A stretch of 54,019 nt of DNA, taken from the NCBI GenBank assembly GCA_020850225.1, contig JADZFD010000085.1:1-54019 (forward strand). The letters run 5' to 3'. This document shows positions 9,644 to 19,413 of the stretch, piece after piece. The notes under the pieces are model-generated. The model saw only the letters and a program-made list of their open reading frames with translations. It was not told the DNA's origin and made no database searches. This DNA comes from Saprospiraceae bacterium (GTDB lineage: Bacteria; Bacteroidota; Bacteroidia; Chitinophagales; Saprospiraceae). The translations under genes were made by a program, and so were the position numbers. Within the stretch, counting starts at the first letter, position 1, and the number at the start of each line of letters is the position of its first letter.

Positions 9644-9721
9644 GTCAAAATGCTTTTTCTATCGCATGCAGTGGTGTTTTCCTATGTCTACTGCTATTTT
9701 TGCGATAGACGCACTTTTGAC
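9644..9721. repeat. Long imperfect hairpin inside the MITE-like element
   Basis: GTCAAAATGC (9644-9653) pairs with GCACTTTTGAC (9711-9721, one bulge), TCTATCGCA (9658-9666) pairs perfectly with TGCGATAGA (9701-9709), and GCAGT (9668-9672) pairs with ACTGC (9690-9694). The nested order indicates one 78-nt folded structure at the centre of the element. Confidence 0.55.
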
Positions 9722-9982
9722 ATTACGATCACTATCGCTTGTTTTTGACCGGGTTTATTTAATTCATACAGCGTAAATCAATAGCTTTTATCAATACTAA
9801 GGAAAAATAACTTACTTCGCTTTTAGTTACTTACTTGCATAACCAGGAATATTATATTATCAAAATTTTATGCAATTTGTTATGCACACTCTGTAAAAAG
9901 ATATATCAGAAGCTATAGGTAAAGATAACACAATCCGGATAAACACTACGATAAATATTTATCTGATTATGAACAATATTAA

Positions 9983-10011
9983 TTTGTAATTTTATTTATT
10001 TCGTATCTTTA
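9983..10011 (+). promoter_or_regulatory. Promoter for ruvC
   Basis: TTTG at 9983-9986 and TATCTTTA at 10004-10011 (one mismatch to TAnnTTTG), 17 bp apart, match the Bacteroidota -33/-7 arrangement. The ruvC start is 23 bp further on. Confidence 0.5.
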
Positions 10012-10034
10012 CAGCTTAATAATACACACTATTC

Positions 10035-10631
10035 ATGTCATCAACCCCGGCGTCTAAAAAGTCATCGTATAAAATATTGGGAGTAGATCCTGGTACTAAT
10101 ATACTGGGGTTTGCTGTACTGGAAGTACAGGGAAGTACACTAAAAATACTTAATTTTGGTGTATTTCATTTGGAGAAATATGAAAATCATCATGAAAAAC
10201 TCAAGGAGATTTTTTTGCAGTTGCAGGAGATTATTGAGACATATCTACCTTCGGTACTTGCAATAGAAGCACCATTTTACGGCAATAATGTCCAGTCCAT
10301 GCTCAAATTGGGACGTGCACAAGGAGTAGCTATGGCGGCAGCTATGACGATGGGTCTGGAAATCCAGGAATACGCACCCAAGAAGGTGAAACAATCCGTC
10401 ACCGGAAATGGCAATGCGTCCAAAGAGCAGGTAGCCGCAATGCTGGAGTCTATACTAAAAATCAAAATCACTTCCAAACACTTAGATGCAACAGATGCAC
10501 TGGGAGTCGCCGTATGTCATTATAATCAAAGCAACAGTGCTTTAGCAGGACTTTCTAAACACAAAGGATGGGTATCCTTTATCAAGAACAATCCGGATAA
10601 GATTGTTACCGGCAAGATGGTAAAGAAGTAA
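10035..10631 (+). CDS. ruvC: Crossover junction endodeoxyribonuclease RuvC
   Basis: Resolves Holliday junctions by paired nicks during recombination repair, working with the RuvAB branch-migration complex. The RNase H-like fold carries all four catalytic acids: D18 in GVDPGTN, E78 in AIEAPF, and D151 and D154 in HLDATDAL. The 198-residue length includes a short basic tail beyond the usual 170-190. The gene stands alone; ruvA and ruvB are not in the window. A transposon-like element lies directly upstream, but the promoter appears intact. Confidence 0.94.
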   Translation: MSSTPASKKSSYKILGVDPGTNILGFAVLEVQGSTLKILNFGVFHLEKYENHHEKLKEIFLQLQEIIETYLPSVLAIEAPFYGNNVQSMLKLGRAQGVAMAAAMTMGLEIQEYAPKKVKQSVTGNGNASKEQVAAMLESILKIKITSKHLDATDALGVAVCHYNQSNSALAGLSKHKGWVSFIKNNPDKIVTGKMVKK

Positions 10632-10759
10632 AGTCGTTTTTGTATAAAGTTCAATTGATTTTAAAATTCTTTAGTTCTTATCAGTAACATCCGAACATTA
10701 ATTTATTAAAAAAAGCAAGTTATTTCTCATTCATACATTAATAATAAGATATTTAAATG

Positions 10760-10767
10760 TATCTTTG
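10760..10767 (+). promoter_or_regulatory. TAnnTTTG -7 box for atpD-atpC
   Basis: TATCTTTG, exact consensus match, 51 bp upstream of the atpD start. Confidence 0.6.
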
Positions 10768-10803
10768 CGGCAAATTTGATAAAATAGTTAAAATTCATAA
10801 TAA

Positions 10804-12339
<1,536 letters not shown>

Positions 12340-12367
12340 TTTTTTTTATCAAGAGTAAAACATACAC

Positions 12368-12616
12368 ATGAGACTAATCGTATTAACACCTGAAAAGGAA
12401 ATCTACAAGGGAGAAGTCAAATCCATTCAAGTACCCGGTACGAATGGAGGATTTGAAATTCTTAATAATCACGCACCCATTGTGGCAGCACTTGGAAGCG
12501 GCCGCATCCGTATCGTGGATATATTGGGAGCTAATAAATCCTTTACCATAAAAAAGGGATTTGTAGAGGTGCTTAAAAACGAAGTTTCTCTATTGGTACA
12601 GGGTGTAGAAGAATAA
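12368..12616 (+). CDS. atpC: ATP synthase F1 subunit epsilon, short form
   Basis: Central-stalk subunit of the F1 sector. At 82 residues it covers only the N-terminal beta-sandwich (ETPEKEIYKGEV-like opening, NGGFEILNNHAPIVA core) and lacks the two C-terminal helices that in other bacteria inhibit ATP hydrolysis. Short epsilon subunits are common in Bacteroidota, so this is not a truncation by mutation. It lies 28 bp downstream of atpD and is directly followed by a terminator, so the pair forms one unit. Confidence 0.93.
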   Translation: MRLIVLTPEKEIYKGEVKSIQVPGTNGGFEILNNHAPIVAALGSGRIRIVDILGANKSFTIKKGFVEVLKNEVSLLVQGVEE

Positions 12617-12645
12617 CAGTAAACAATTCAAATATAAGTAATAAA

Positions 12646-12686
12646 CAGCCGAATTTCCATTACTGGAAATTCGGCTGTTTTGTTTT
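12646..12686 (+). terminator. Rho-independent terminator after atpC
   Basis: CAGCCGAATTTCCA (12646-12659) pairs perfectly with TGGAAATTCGGCTG (12664-12677) around a TTAC loop and is followed by TTTTGTTTT. Confidence 0.92.
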
Positions 12687-12707
12687 AATATAATTTAATT
12701 TTTTGGC

Positions 12708-12749
12708 ATAACATGATAATATTTTTTATAAAAAATATTATCATGTTAT
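12708..12749. repeat. Perfect 42-bp palindrome covering the -33 region of the next gene
   Basis: Two 21-bp arms (left arm begins ATAACATGATAATATT) meet with no spacer, centred between 12728 and 12729. The right arm ends 10 bases before the -7 box at 12760. It overlaps the place where a -33 box should be, so it may be an operator for a dimeric regulator. A cruciform or processing signal is also possible. Confidence 0.75.
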
Positions 12750-12759
12750 AAAATCGAAT

Positions 12760-12767
12760 TATATTTG
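12760..12767 (+). promoter_or_regulatory. TAnnTTTG -7 box
   Basis: TATATTTG, exact consensus match, 53 bp before the ATG of the first barrel gene. Confidence 0.6.
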
Positions 12768-12820
12768 TATCGTTATTCAAAATATTATTTTTATATTTAT
12801 AAAATCTAAACCCCGGAAAT

Positions 12821-13303
12821 ATGAAAAAAGGATTATTTTATTTATGTGTATTATTTATAGGTTTATTGATTAAACCTCAGACGTCCAATGCACAGTATAC
12901 AGGAAGTAAGAATGCAGTCTATGCTGAATTACTGGGAAACGGATTGATTTTTTCAGCTAATTATGACAGAAGAATCATTAACAATATCGGTGGCCGTGTA
13001 GGAGTTGGATATGTTGGTAGTACAAAAGGTGAGGGAGGAATTGTTACGTTTCCTATTATGGCTAATATAATTTTAGGCAAAAATAATAAATTTTTTGAAA
13101 TAGGTGCCGGATTAGTTTTTGTTAATGGGACAGGAGATTTTTTTGGTGATGAATCTGTTTCATCTGCCGGAACTTTAAGCCTGATGTACAGATATCAACC
13201 CGCTGATGGTGGAGTGATGTGGAAAGCTGGTTTTGCACCCATTATTGCTGAAGGCGTTTTTATTCCTTACTGGATAGGATTAAGTATAGGGTATGCTTGG
13301 TAA
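12821..13303 (+). CDS. Small secreted outer-membrane beta-barrel-like protein (1)
   Basis: A 160-residue protein with a clear signal peptide ending near residue 24 (TSNAQ) followed by alternating aromatic and glycine-rich strands, as in 8-strand outer-membrane barrels. No named family is recognised. It is the first of three similar small genes in a row, each with a signal peptide and glycine/tyrosine-rich strands. It has its own -7 box and a perfect palindrome just upstream, which suggests individual regulation. The role could be structural or in envelope stress; nothing in the sequence decides. Confidence 0.72.
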   Translation: MKKGLFYLCVLFIGLLIKPQTSNAQYTGSKNAVYAELLGNGLIFSANYDRRIINNIGGRVGVGYVGSTKGEGGIVTFPIMANIILGKNNKFFEIGAGLVFVNGTGDFFGDESVSSAGTLSLMYRYQPADGGVMWKAGFAPIIAEGVFIPYWIGLSIGYAW

Positions 13304-13405
13304 TATTAATGAATGATACTGCCGAATTGAAAGAAAATAATTCTTCGTAATAGAATAACATTTATTATAAATTGGTAAATATTTTTATATATTTAAAATA
13401 TGTCA

Positions 13406-13413
13406 TATATTTG
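13406..13413 (+). promoter_or_regulatory. TAnnTTTG -7 box
   Basis: TATATTTG, exact consensus match, 31 bp before the ATG at 13445. Confidence 0.6.
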
Positions 13414-13444
13414 TTATTATTTATTAGTTTACCAAAATTACTGA

Positions 13445-13969
13445 ATGTTTAAAAAAGTAATTATAAGTGGATTGTTTATTCTGTTTTGCCTTAACATATA
13501 TGGACAAAATCTACAGGCACTGAAAGCAGGTCCTTTAGGATTTTTGATAGGTAATTATAATTTGCGGTATGAGAGAAGTATCGATGCCAATAGCAGCTTC
13601 CAGGTTGGTGCCAACTACTATGATTTCAAATTGTTTGGTATTAGCACCAGTGGTTTCGGAATTGATGGCGCATACAGATATTATTTCAGACAAGCACTTA
13701 ATGGAACCTATGTGGCTCCTGTAGTTGGTTTGGCATTTAATCGCACCCTTGTTGAGAAAAACAGCACTGTCAAAGGTAATTTTTCTTATTTGGGTATCGG
13801 AGCAACAGTGGGATATCAGTTTGAAATAAAAAACAATTTTATAGGAGATATAGGTGTTGGATACGGATATAATATAGAATTGGGTAAGGATGATAATCTG
13901 ATAGCCAATTACAATTTTGCTGTTCCAAAATTTACATTGGCTATAGGGTATTTATTTAGTAATTTTTAA
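13445..13969 (+). CDS. Small secreted outer-membrane beta-barrel-like protein (2)
   Basis: A 174-residue protein with a signal peptide (cleavage near YGQN, residue 20) and a body of short amphipathic strands separated by glycine turns (for example FGIDGAYRYYF, GVGYGYN). It resembles the DUF3575-like small barrel proteins of Bacteroidota in general build, but I do not claim that family. Own promoter box upstream. It lies between two proteins of similar build, 141 bp after the first and 86 bp before the third. Confidence 0.72.
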   Translation: MFKKVIISGLFILFCLNIYGQNLQALKAGPLGFLIGNYNLRYERSIDANSSFQVGANYYDFKLFGISTSGFGIDGAYRYYFRQALNGTYVAPVVGLAFNRTLVEKNSTVKGNFSYLGIGATVGYQFEIKNNFIGDIGVGYGYNIELGKDDNLIANYNFAVPKFTLAIGYLFSNF

Positions 13970-14055
13970 TTTGGTATAAAATTATTAAAAGATCTGTTTC
14001 AAATGGATTTAATAAGTATAGTAAGTTTTATTTTTTAACATTTAATACATCAAAC

Positions 14056-14538
14056 ATGAAAACAAAGTTATTTACAGTTTTGGCATTTGTATTCTTATTT
14101 TCAGTAAGCAGTTATGCTCAGGATTACAAATCAGCTATTGGATTGAGATTTGGTTATCCTCTATCTGCATCTTACAAGACATTTCTGTCTGAAAAAGGAG
14201 CATTTGAAGGTGTTGCTGGTTTCAGAAGTTTTTCAGGATATTCATGGTTCAATATTGGAGCTTACTACCAGGTACATAATGACATTGGTTCCGTTAATGG
14301 ATTGAAATGGTATTATGGTGCAGGAGCAAATGTTTATTTCTGGTCATATGATACAGGATTCGCCGGTGATGGTAGTACTTCAATAGGTATCTCAGGTGTT
14401 TTGGGTCTTGATTACAAATTTGCAAACATACCTTTGAATGTGAGTGTAGACTGGATTCCTACATATTTTATAAACGGTTATGGTAGCGGCTTTGCTGGTG
14501 GATATGGTGCACTTGCAGCAAGATATGTACTTAATTAA
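14056..14538 (+). CDS. Small secreted outer-membrane beta-barrel-like protein (3)
   Basis: A 160-residue protein with a signal peptide ending near residue 22 (SSYAQ), then glycine and aromatic-rich strands (GLRFGYPLSASYK, YYGAGANVYFW, GGYGALAARY) ending in the short Y-V-L-N terminus often seen at the last strand of outer-membrane barrels. No clear -7 box was found in front, so it may be read from the promoter of the preceding gene. A strong terminator closes the cluster after it. Confidence 0.75.
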   Translation: MKTKLFTVLAFVFLFSVSSYAQDYKSAIGLRFGYPLSASYKTFLSEKGAFEGVAGFRSFSGYSWFNIGAYYQVHNDIGSVNGLKWYYGAGANVYFWSYDTGFAGDGSTSIGISGVLGLDYKFANIPLNVSVDWIPTYFINGYGSGFAGGYGALAARYVLN

Positions 14539-14563
14539 AAAAGTATATTGACCCATATACAAT

Positions 14564-14602
14564 AAAAGGAGATGCACAAAAGTATCTCCTTTTGTTTTTA
14601 TA
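14564..14602 (+). terminator. Rho-independent terminator after the barrel cluster
   Basis: AAAAGGAGAT (14564-14573) pairs with ATCTCCTTTT (14584-14593), followed by TTTGTTTTT-like sequence. It lies between convergent units and may serve both. Confidence 0.85.
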
Positions 14603-14629
14603 CCTGAATACATGGGCCACTGTTTGATA

Positions 14630-15463
14630 TCACATCAGTCTTATTTTCCATCTGGCTCTGAGTAGTTCTCTATCGACTGTACGCTTATCCGGCTCCTCCA
14701 AAGGTCCTTTGTATTTCTCACCTCTTCTTAAATACAGGCGATTGAATGTAGACTGATTCATTCCCCATTTCATAAGAAACTGGCGTCTGCCGTCATTTTT
14801 AACAATTCTGCCTGTTGATTTAGTTTGAAAGTGATATACCTTACTTTTTGCTATTCCTCTGAATATACGGCATCCGGCTTCCCACATTTTTTTGGCAAAA
14901 TCATCATCACTGCTCATCCCCGGACTGAATTCAATACTGTATCCACCGACCAGATGCCAGTAATTTCTATGTACTACTGTTGGCGGCCATGCCGATCCGC
15001 TCCAGTCCTGATGATCGTCCTGATTATACGATTTCAACAGCATTGTTTCCTGAAAGTTTTCAATATCTCTCCCAAAATCTTTGACTACAACACATGGATT
15101 ACCGGTATCATTCGGCTCAATCATGGTAGCTGATAGCATAAAGCAATTGGTACGCACAGATTGAATAGCTTCTGCCAAATGCGTATCCCAATCCGGGCAT
15201 GTATACATGTCGTCATTCATATATACGATGTAATCCTTGTCAGCCCAAATAGCCAGCCCGTTTACTGCCTTGCAAATACCGATGTTTTGTTCGGAATGTG
15301 TATATTGATATCCCTGACTTTGAACCCAATCCAGGGTACCGTCCATACCGTCATTAATGTGTATAAGAATCTGATGCTTCCATTTTGAATTTTTGACAAT
15401 ACTATCAATACACAGTTGTAAATATTCGAGATTGTTCCAGGTAGGGATAAGTATCGTAAACAT
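14630..15463 (-). CDS. Glycosyltransferase family 2
   Basis: Transfers a sugar from a nucleotide donor, probably onto a surface polysaccharide or lipid. The GT-A fold start FTILIPTWNNLEYLQ and the metal/donor-binding NDDM at residues 83-86 are clear; the acceptor side near SSDDDFAKKMWEAG also fits GT2. 277 residues, soluble, no membrane helix, so a cytoplasmic or peripheral enzyme. The start lies 16 bp after the stop of kdsD, so the two genes form an operon. Pairing with kdsD suggests an envelope glycan, possibly one with Kdo, but the sugar is not known. Confidence 0.85.
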   Translation of the reverse strand: MFTILIPTWNNLEYLQLCIDSIVKNSKWKHQILIHINDGMDGTLDWVQSQGYQYTHSEQNIGICKAVNGLAIWADKDYIVYMNDDMYTCPDWDTHLAEAIQSVRTNCFMLSATMIEPNDTGNPCVVVKDFGRDIENFQETMLLKSYNQDDHQDWSGSAWPPTVVHRNYWHLVGGYSIEFSPGMSSDDDFAKKMWEAGCRIFRGIAKSKVYHFQTKSTGRIVKNDGRRQFLMKWGMNQSTFNRLYLRRGEKYKGPLEEPDKRTVDRELLRARWKIRLM

Positions 15464-15479
15464 AGATATGCACTTATAA

Positions 15480-16505
15480 TCAGATAATACCTTCTTTGAT
15501 TAATTCATGGATGTGAATGATTCCTTTATATCTGTTTCCATCCATCACGAGTAATTGTGTGATTGAATACATGCGCATTAATGCCAGAGCTTCGGTTGCC
15601 ATCATATCTGACTGGATGTACTTCGGTGAACGGGACATTATCTGTCCGGCGGTTATGTCCGATATGTCGGTATTTTCCTCAAGCATCCGCCGTAAATCTC
15701 CGTCAGTAATAATACCAATCAGATTTTCATTGTCGTCCATAACTGCTGTGGCACCCAGCCGCTTGGTAGAAATCTCAACGATTACTATTTTAAGGTTGTC
15801 ACCCGAATATACTTTGGGTTTGACCTTATCGTTGGTTACATCGGCTACTTTCAGATATAATTGTTTTCCTAAGCTGCCACCAGGATGATACCTTGCAAAA
15901 TGTTCAGGAGAAAATTGTCTCAGTGATAACAATGCAACTGCCATAGCATCACCTATAGCCATTTGAAGTGTTGTGCTCGTAGTAGGTGCCAGATTGTTGG
16001 GGTCTGCTTCAGCATCCATTGGGAGATACAATACATAATCCGACTTTTGAGCCAGATAAGAGCCATTATTACTAACCATTCCGATGAGTATATTGCCAAA
16101 ATTCTTAATCAGAGGAACAAGTACTTTAATTTCAGGAGTATCGCCGCTTTTGGATATGCACAACACCAAATCATCCTTTTGTATCATACCCAAATCGCCA
16201 TGAATGGCATCAGCAGCATGCATAAACATAGCTGTAGTACCGGTAGAATTAAATGTCGCTACCAATTTTTGAGCTACTATGGCACTTTTTCCAATACCAG
16301 TCACAATCAGCCTTCCTTTAGAGTGGAAGATAGCCATTACGGCATTACACATATCATCGTTAACACACTCTTTTAATTCAAAAAGTGCATTTGCTTCCAA
16401 TTCAATCGTTTTTTGAATATTTTTTTTGATAAGTATTTGTTTATCCAAAACCTGCTTTGTATTTTTGATATCTGAATTAAAAACAGTCTGTAAATCCGAG
16501 GTCAA
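15480..16505 (-). CDS. kdsD: D-arabinose 5-phosphate isomerase (KpsF/GutQ family)
   Basis: Interconverts ribulose 5-phosphate and arabinose 5-phosphate, the first step to Kdo of lipopolysaccharide. An N-terminal SIS sugar-phosphate domain (GRLIVTGIGKSAIVAQK, AIHGDLGMI, CISKSGDTPE) is followed by two CBS domains (about residues 210-341). Length 341 is slightly above the usual 320-330. Start is uncertain: no in-frame ATG lies before the SIS domain. The first possible start is TTG at 16505, which overlaps a TAAGTTTG promoter-like box at 16503-16510; a TTG at 16448 is the other choice. The next gene, a glycosyltransferase, follows after 16 bp. Confidence 0.9.
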   Translation of the reverse strand: MTSDLQTVFNSDIKNTKQVLDKQILIKKNIQKTIELEANALFELKECVNDDMCNAVMAIFHSKGRLIVTGIGKSAIVAQKLVATFNSTGTTAMFMHAADAIHGDLGMIQKDDLVLCISKSGDTPEIKVLVPLIKNFGNILIGMVSNNGSYLAQKSDYVLYLPMDAEADPNNLAPTTSTTLQMAIGDAMAVALLSLRQFSPEHFARYHPGGSLGKQLYLKVADVTNDKVKPKVYSGDNLKIVIVEISTKRLGATAVMDDNENLIGIITDGDLRRMLEENTDISDITAGQIMSRSPKYIQSDMMATEALALMRMYSITQLLVMDGNRYKGIIHIHELIKEGII

Positions 16506-16510
16506 ACTTA
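16503..16510 (-). promoter_or_regulatory. TAnnTTTG-like box at the kdsD start
   Basis: The minus strand reads TAAGTTTG. If this is the real -7 box, transcription starts inside the long version of the kdsD frame, so translation would begin further in, for example at TTG 16448. Confidence 0.4.
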
Positions 16511-16723
16511 CAAAATGGACTAACCATTTACAAGAATTTACATTATAAAGATTTTTTTATTTAATTTTGGTAGTTCAATATATATGTATTACCTTTAGTG
16601 CGTATATAGCTTTATTTACAGAATCTAACATTTAAAATTTTAATTTATAAAAGTCCGGAAATGACTTTTATTGCATATACAAACGCATTCGGCTAAATTA
16701 TAATAAATACAGATTTAAATTAT

Positions 16724-18925
16724 ATGAATTTTACTGACCAGGACATCAATAAATCTCTGAAAAAATATTTTGGATTTGAGACTTTTAAAGGAGAACAGAG
16801 AGAAATTGTTAAGAGTGTTCTCAAAGGCAGAAACACCTTTGTAATTATGCCTACTGGTGGAGGTAAATCACTATGCTATCAATTACCAGCCATGATGATG
16901 GATGGCACAGCCATTATTATTTCGCCATTGATAGCGCTGATGAAAAATCAGGTCGATTCTATTCGGGGATACAGTCAGGAAGATAATATTGCCAGTTTTC
17001 TGAATTCTTCACTCAATAAAACACAAATGAATGAGGTGAAGAATGAAATTATGTCCGGTAAGACAAAGATGTTGTTTATTGCACCTGAAACACTGACAAA
17101 AGATGAAAATATTGAATTTTTTCAAAAATCCAATATTTCTTTTGTAGCGGTAGATGAGGCGCATTGTATTTCAGAATGGGGGCACGATTTCAGGCCTGAA
17201 TACAGAAGAATACGCACAATGATTTCAGCAATTGGTGAAGATATACCCATAATAGCTTTGACAGCAACAGCTACCCCTAAAGTACAGTCTGATATAGTGA
17301 AAAGTCTTGAAATGGATGATACAGACATCTACATATCTTCATTCAACAGAGACAATCTTTACTACGAAATAAAACCCAAAATCAACAAGGATAAAACCAT
17401 CAAAGGAATCATCCAGTTTATCAAAACATCCAAGGGAAAATCGGGTATTATATATGTCCAGGCACGAAAGTCTACAGAGGAAATAGCCAAAATACTCAAT
17501 GTAAATGGTATCAAAGCTGCTGCCTATCATGCCGGATTAGATCCTAAGACCCGTACATATGTACAGGATGCATTCCTGATGGAAGAGGTAGAAGTCATTG
17601 TTGCAACAATAGCATTTGGTATGGGTATCGATAAACCCGATGTACGTTTTGTAATTCACTATGACATACCTAAAAGTATTGAAAACTATTACCAGGAAAC
17701 AGGACGAGGAGGCAGAGATGGCATAAAAGGCCATTGTCTAGCATTTTATTCTTATAAAGACATCCTAAAACTTGAAAAATTTTTAAGGGATAAGCCTGTA
17801 GCTGAAAGAGAGCTCAGTGCGCAGTTGATGGAAGAAGTCATTTCCTATACAGAATCCAATACTTGCCGCAGAAAGTTTCTATTACACTATTTCGGGGAGG
17901 AATTTGCCGTAGAGGAATGTCATAATATGTGTGACAACTGCAAACATCCTAAGGAAAAGGTAGAAGTAAAAGACGAAATGAAACTTGCCCTGCAGGTTGT
18001 AAATCAGTTGAACGAAAACTATACAGCCAAGGCATTGGTAGAGTTTATTACAGGCAAGATGTCAAAGGATATGAAGGACTTTAAATTTGACAAGTTGCCG
18101 TTATTTGGCTCGGGTGCTGCCAAGGATGATTTATTCTGGCACACTATATTCCGTCAGGCAGTTTTAAATGACTTGTTGTTTAAGGAAATCGAACAGTATG
18201 GAATACTGAAACTGACTGACAATGGCAGAGCCTATATAAAAAGCCCGGCTTCAATCCTCGTACCTATCGACAGGGATTATTCTGTCAAAGAAGAGGATGA
18301 CGATGATTTTGGCAGTAATCAGGGTGCAGCACTCGATACTGTATTGGTTGATTTACTGAAAGATTTGAGAAAATCAGAAGGTAGAAGACTTAAAGTACAA
18401 CCCTGGGTTATTTTTTCAGAACCATCACTACAGGATATGGCTACCTACTATCCTATCAGTATGGAAGATATGTTGCAAATAGCAGGAGTGAGCCAGGGAA
18501 AAGCAACAAAATTTGCAAAACCATTTATAGAACTTATCAAAAAGTATGTAGATGAGAATGAAATAGAAAGGCCTACAGAAGTTGTCGTAAAACAGGTAGC
18601 CAACAAATCCAGAAACAAAGTAACCATCATTCAGTCTATTGACAGGAAGATGCCATTTGATGATATAGCCCGCAACGTCGAAATGACACATGACGAGTTA
18701 TTATATGAACTGAATCATATAGTTGAAGCCGGGACTAAGCTTAACATCAATTATTATATTAAAGATAAGGTTGATGAAGAAGTTATTGAAGAAATATTCG
18801 ACTATTTCAAGGATTCTGATACGGATTTGATTGAAACCGCAATACGTACACTTAAAGATGATGGAATAGGTGAGGAGGAAATATTGCTTACCAGGATAAA
18901 ATTTATCTCAGATATAGCCAATTAA
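16724..18925 (+). CDS. recQ: ATP-dependent DNA helicase RecQ
   Basis: 3'-5' DNA helicase for recombination and replication-fork repair. The superfamily 2 core is complete: Walker A PTGGGKS at 43-49, DEAH at 144-147, the RecQ loop around CISEWGHDFRPEY, and motif VI near QETGRGGRDG. The zinc site follows with four cysteines (TCRRKF and CHNMCDNC, about residues 387-411), then RQC winged-helix and an HRDC domain (about residues 535-610). After HRDC comes an extra C-terminal helical part, giving 733 residues, the longer Bacteroidota form. It is followed by aroQ after 13 bp. Confidence 0.95.
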   Translation: MNFTDQDINKSLKKYFGFETFKGEQREIVKSVLKGRNTFVIMPTGGGKSLCYQLPAMMMDGTAIIISPLIALMKNQVDSIRGYSQEDNIASFLNSSLNKTQMNEVKNEIMSGKTKMLFIAPETLTKDENIEFFQKSNISFVAVDEAHCISEWGHDFRPEYRRIRTMISAIGEDIPIIALTATATPKVQSDIVKSLEMDDTDIYISSFNRDNLYYEIKPKINKDKTIKGIIQFIKTSKGKSGIIYVQARKSTEEIAKILNVNGIKAAAYHAGLDPKTRTYVQDAFLMEEVEVIVATIAFGMGIDKPDVRFVIHYDIPKSIENYYQETGRGGRDGIKGHCLAFYSYKDILKLEKFLRDKPVAERELSAQLMEEVISYTESNTCRRKFLLHYFGEEFAVEECHNMCDNCKHPKEKVEVKDEMKLALQVVNQLNENYTAKALVEFITGKMSKDMKDFKFDKLPLFGSGAAKDDLFWHTIFRQAVLNDLLFKEIEQYGILKLTDNGRAYIKSPASILVPIDRDYSVKEEDDDDFGSNQGAALDTVLVDLLKDLRKSEGRRLKVQPWVIFSEPSLQDMATYYPISMEDMLQIAGVSQGKATKFAKPFIELIKKYVDENEIERPTEVVVKQVANKSRNKVTIIQSIDRKMPFDDIARNVEMTHDELLYELNHIVEAGTKLNINYYIKDKVDEEVIEEIFDYFKDSDTDLIETAIRTLKDDGIGEEEILLTRIKFISDIAN

Positions 18926-18938
18926 TTAAATAAAAGCA

Positions 18939-19379
18939 ATGATACAAATAATTATTATAAATGGACCTAATCTCAATCTTTTAGGTAGAAGACAACCCGA
19001 ATTATATGGGAATGTTTCTTTTGAAGAGTATTTTGTAGAGCTTGAAAAAGAATTTAAGGATATAAATCTACATTACTATCAGTCCAACCACGAAGGCGAC
19101 ATTCTTGACAAACTGCATGCTGTTGGATTCAGATACGATGGTATCATCCTGAATGCGGGTGGATATACACATACATCAGTAGCCATAGCAGATGCTATAC
19201 GGGCTATTACTTCTCCAGTGATAGAAGTACACCTGACCAATATTTACGAAAGAGAGCAGTATCGCCACAATAACTATATCAAAGATGCCGTCGAACATGC
19301 GATCATCGGTAAAGGACTTGGGGGTTACAGGGAAGCAATAATTTATCTGAAAGATAATTTTATCAATAAATCCATATGA
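18939..19379 (+). CDS. aroQ: 3-dehydroquinate dehydratase, type II
   Basis: Third step of the shikimate pathway, dehydrating 3-dehydroquinate; a small flavodoxin-like fold that forms dodecamers. 146 residues is the usual length. Key motifs: NGPNLNLLGRRQPELYG with the catalytic Tyr at about 23, QSNHEGDILDKLH, NAGGYTHTSVAIADA and EVHLTNI with the catalytic His. It lies 13 bp behind recQ, so it is probably co-transcribed; no functional link between the two is implied. Confidence 0.96.
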   Translation: MIQIIIINGPNLNLLGRRQPELYGNVSFEEYFVELEKEFKDINLHYYQSNHEGDILDKLHAVGFRYDGIILNAGGYTHTSVAIADAIRAITSPVIEVHLTNIYEREQYRHNNYIKDAVEHAIIGKGLGGYREAIIYLKDNFINKSI

Positions 19380-19413
19380 TCTGAATTGTCAGTATTCAAA
19401 TATACATAAACCA

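Larger units (their letters stand above)
9480..9898. mobile_element. 401-bp non-autonomous transposon-like element (MITE) with 9-bp target duplication
   Basis: The element runs from 9489 to 9889. Its ends are 19-bp inverted repeats with one mismatch: GTGTGTATAACAAATTGCA at 9489-9507 and TGCAATTTGTTATGCACAC at 9871-9889. It is flanked by a perfect 9-bp direct repeat, TCTGTAAAA, at 9480-9488 and 9890-9898, the expected target-site duplication. No open frame inside has coding character, so it must have been moved by a transposase from elsewhere. The interior carries a small hairpin (9568-9590) and a long one (9644-9721). Target duplications of 9 bp occur in families such as IS1, IS4 and IS256; I cannot say which applies. 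The right end lies 93 bp upstream of the ruvC -33 box. Confidence 0.8.
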
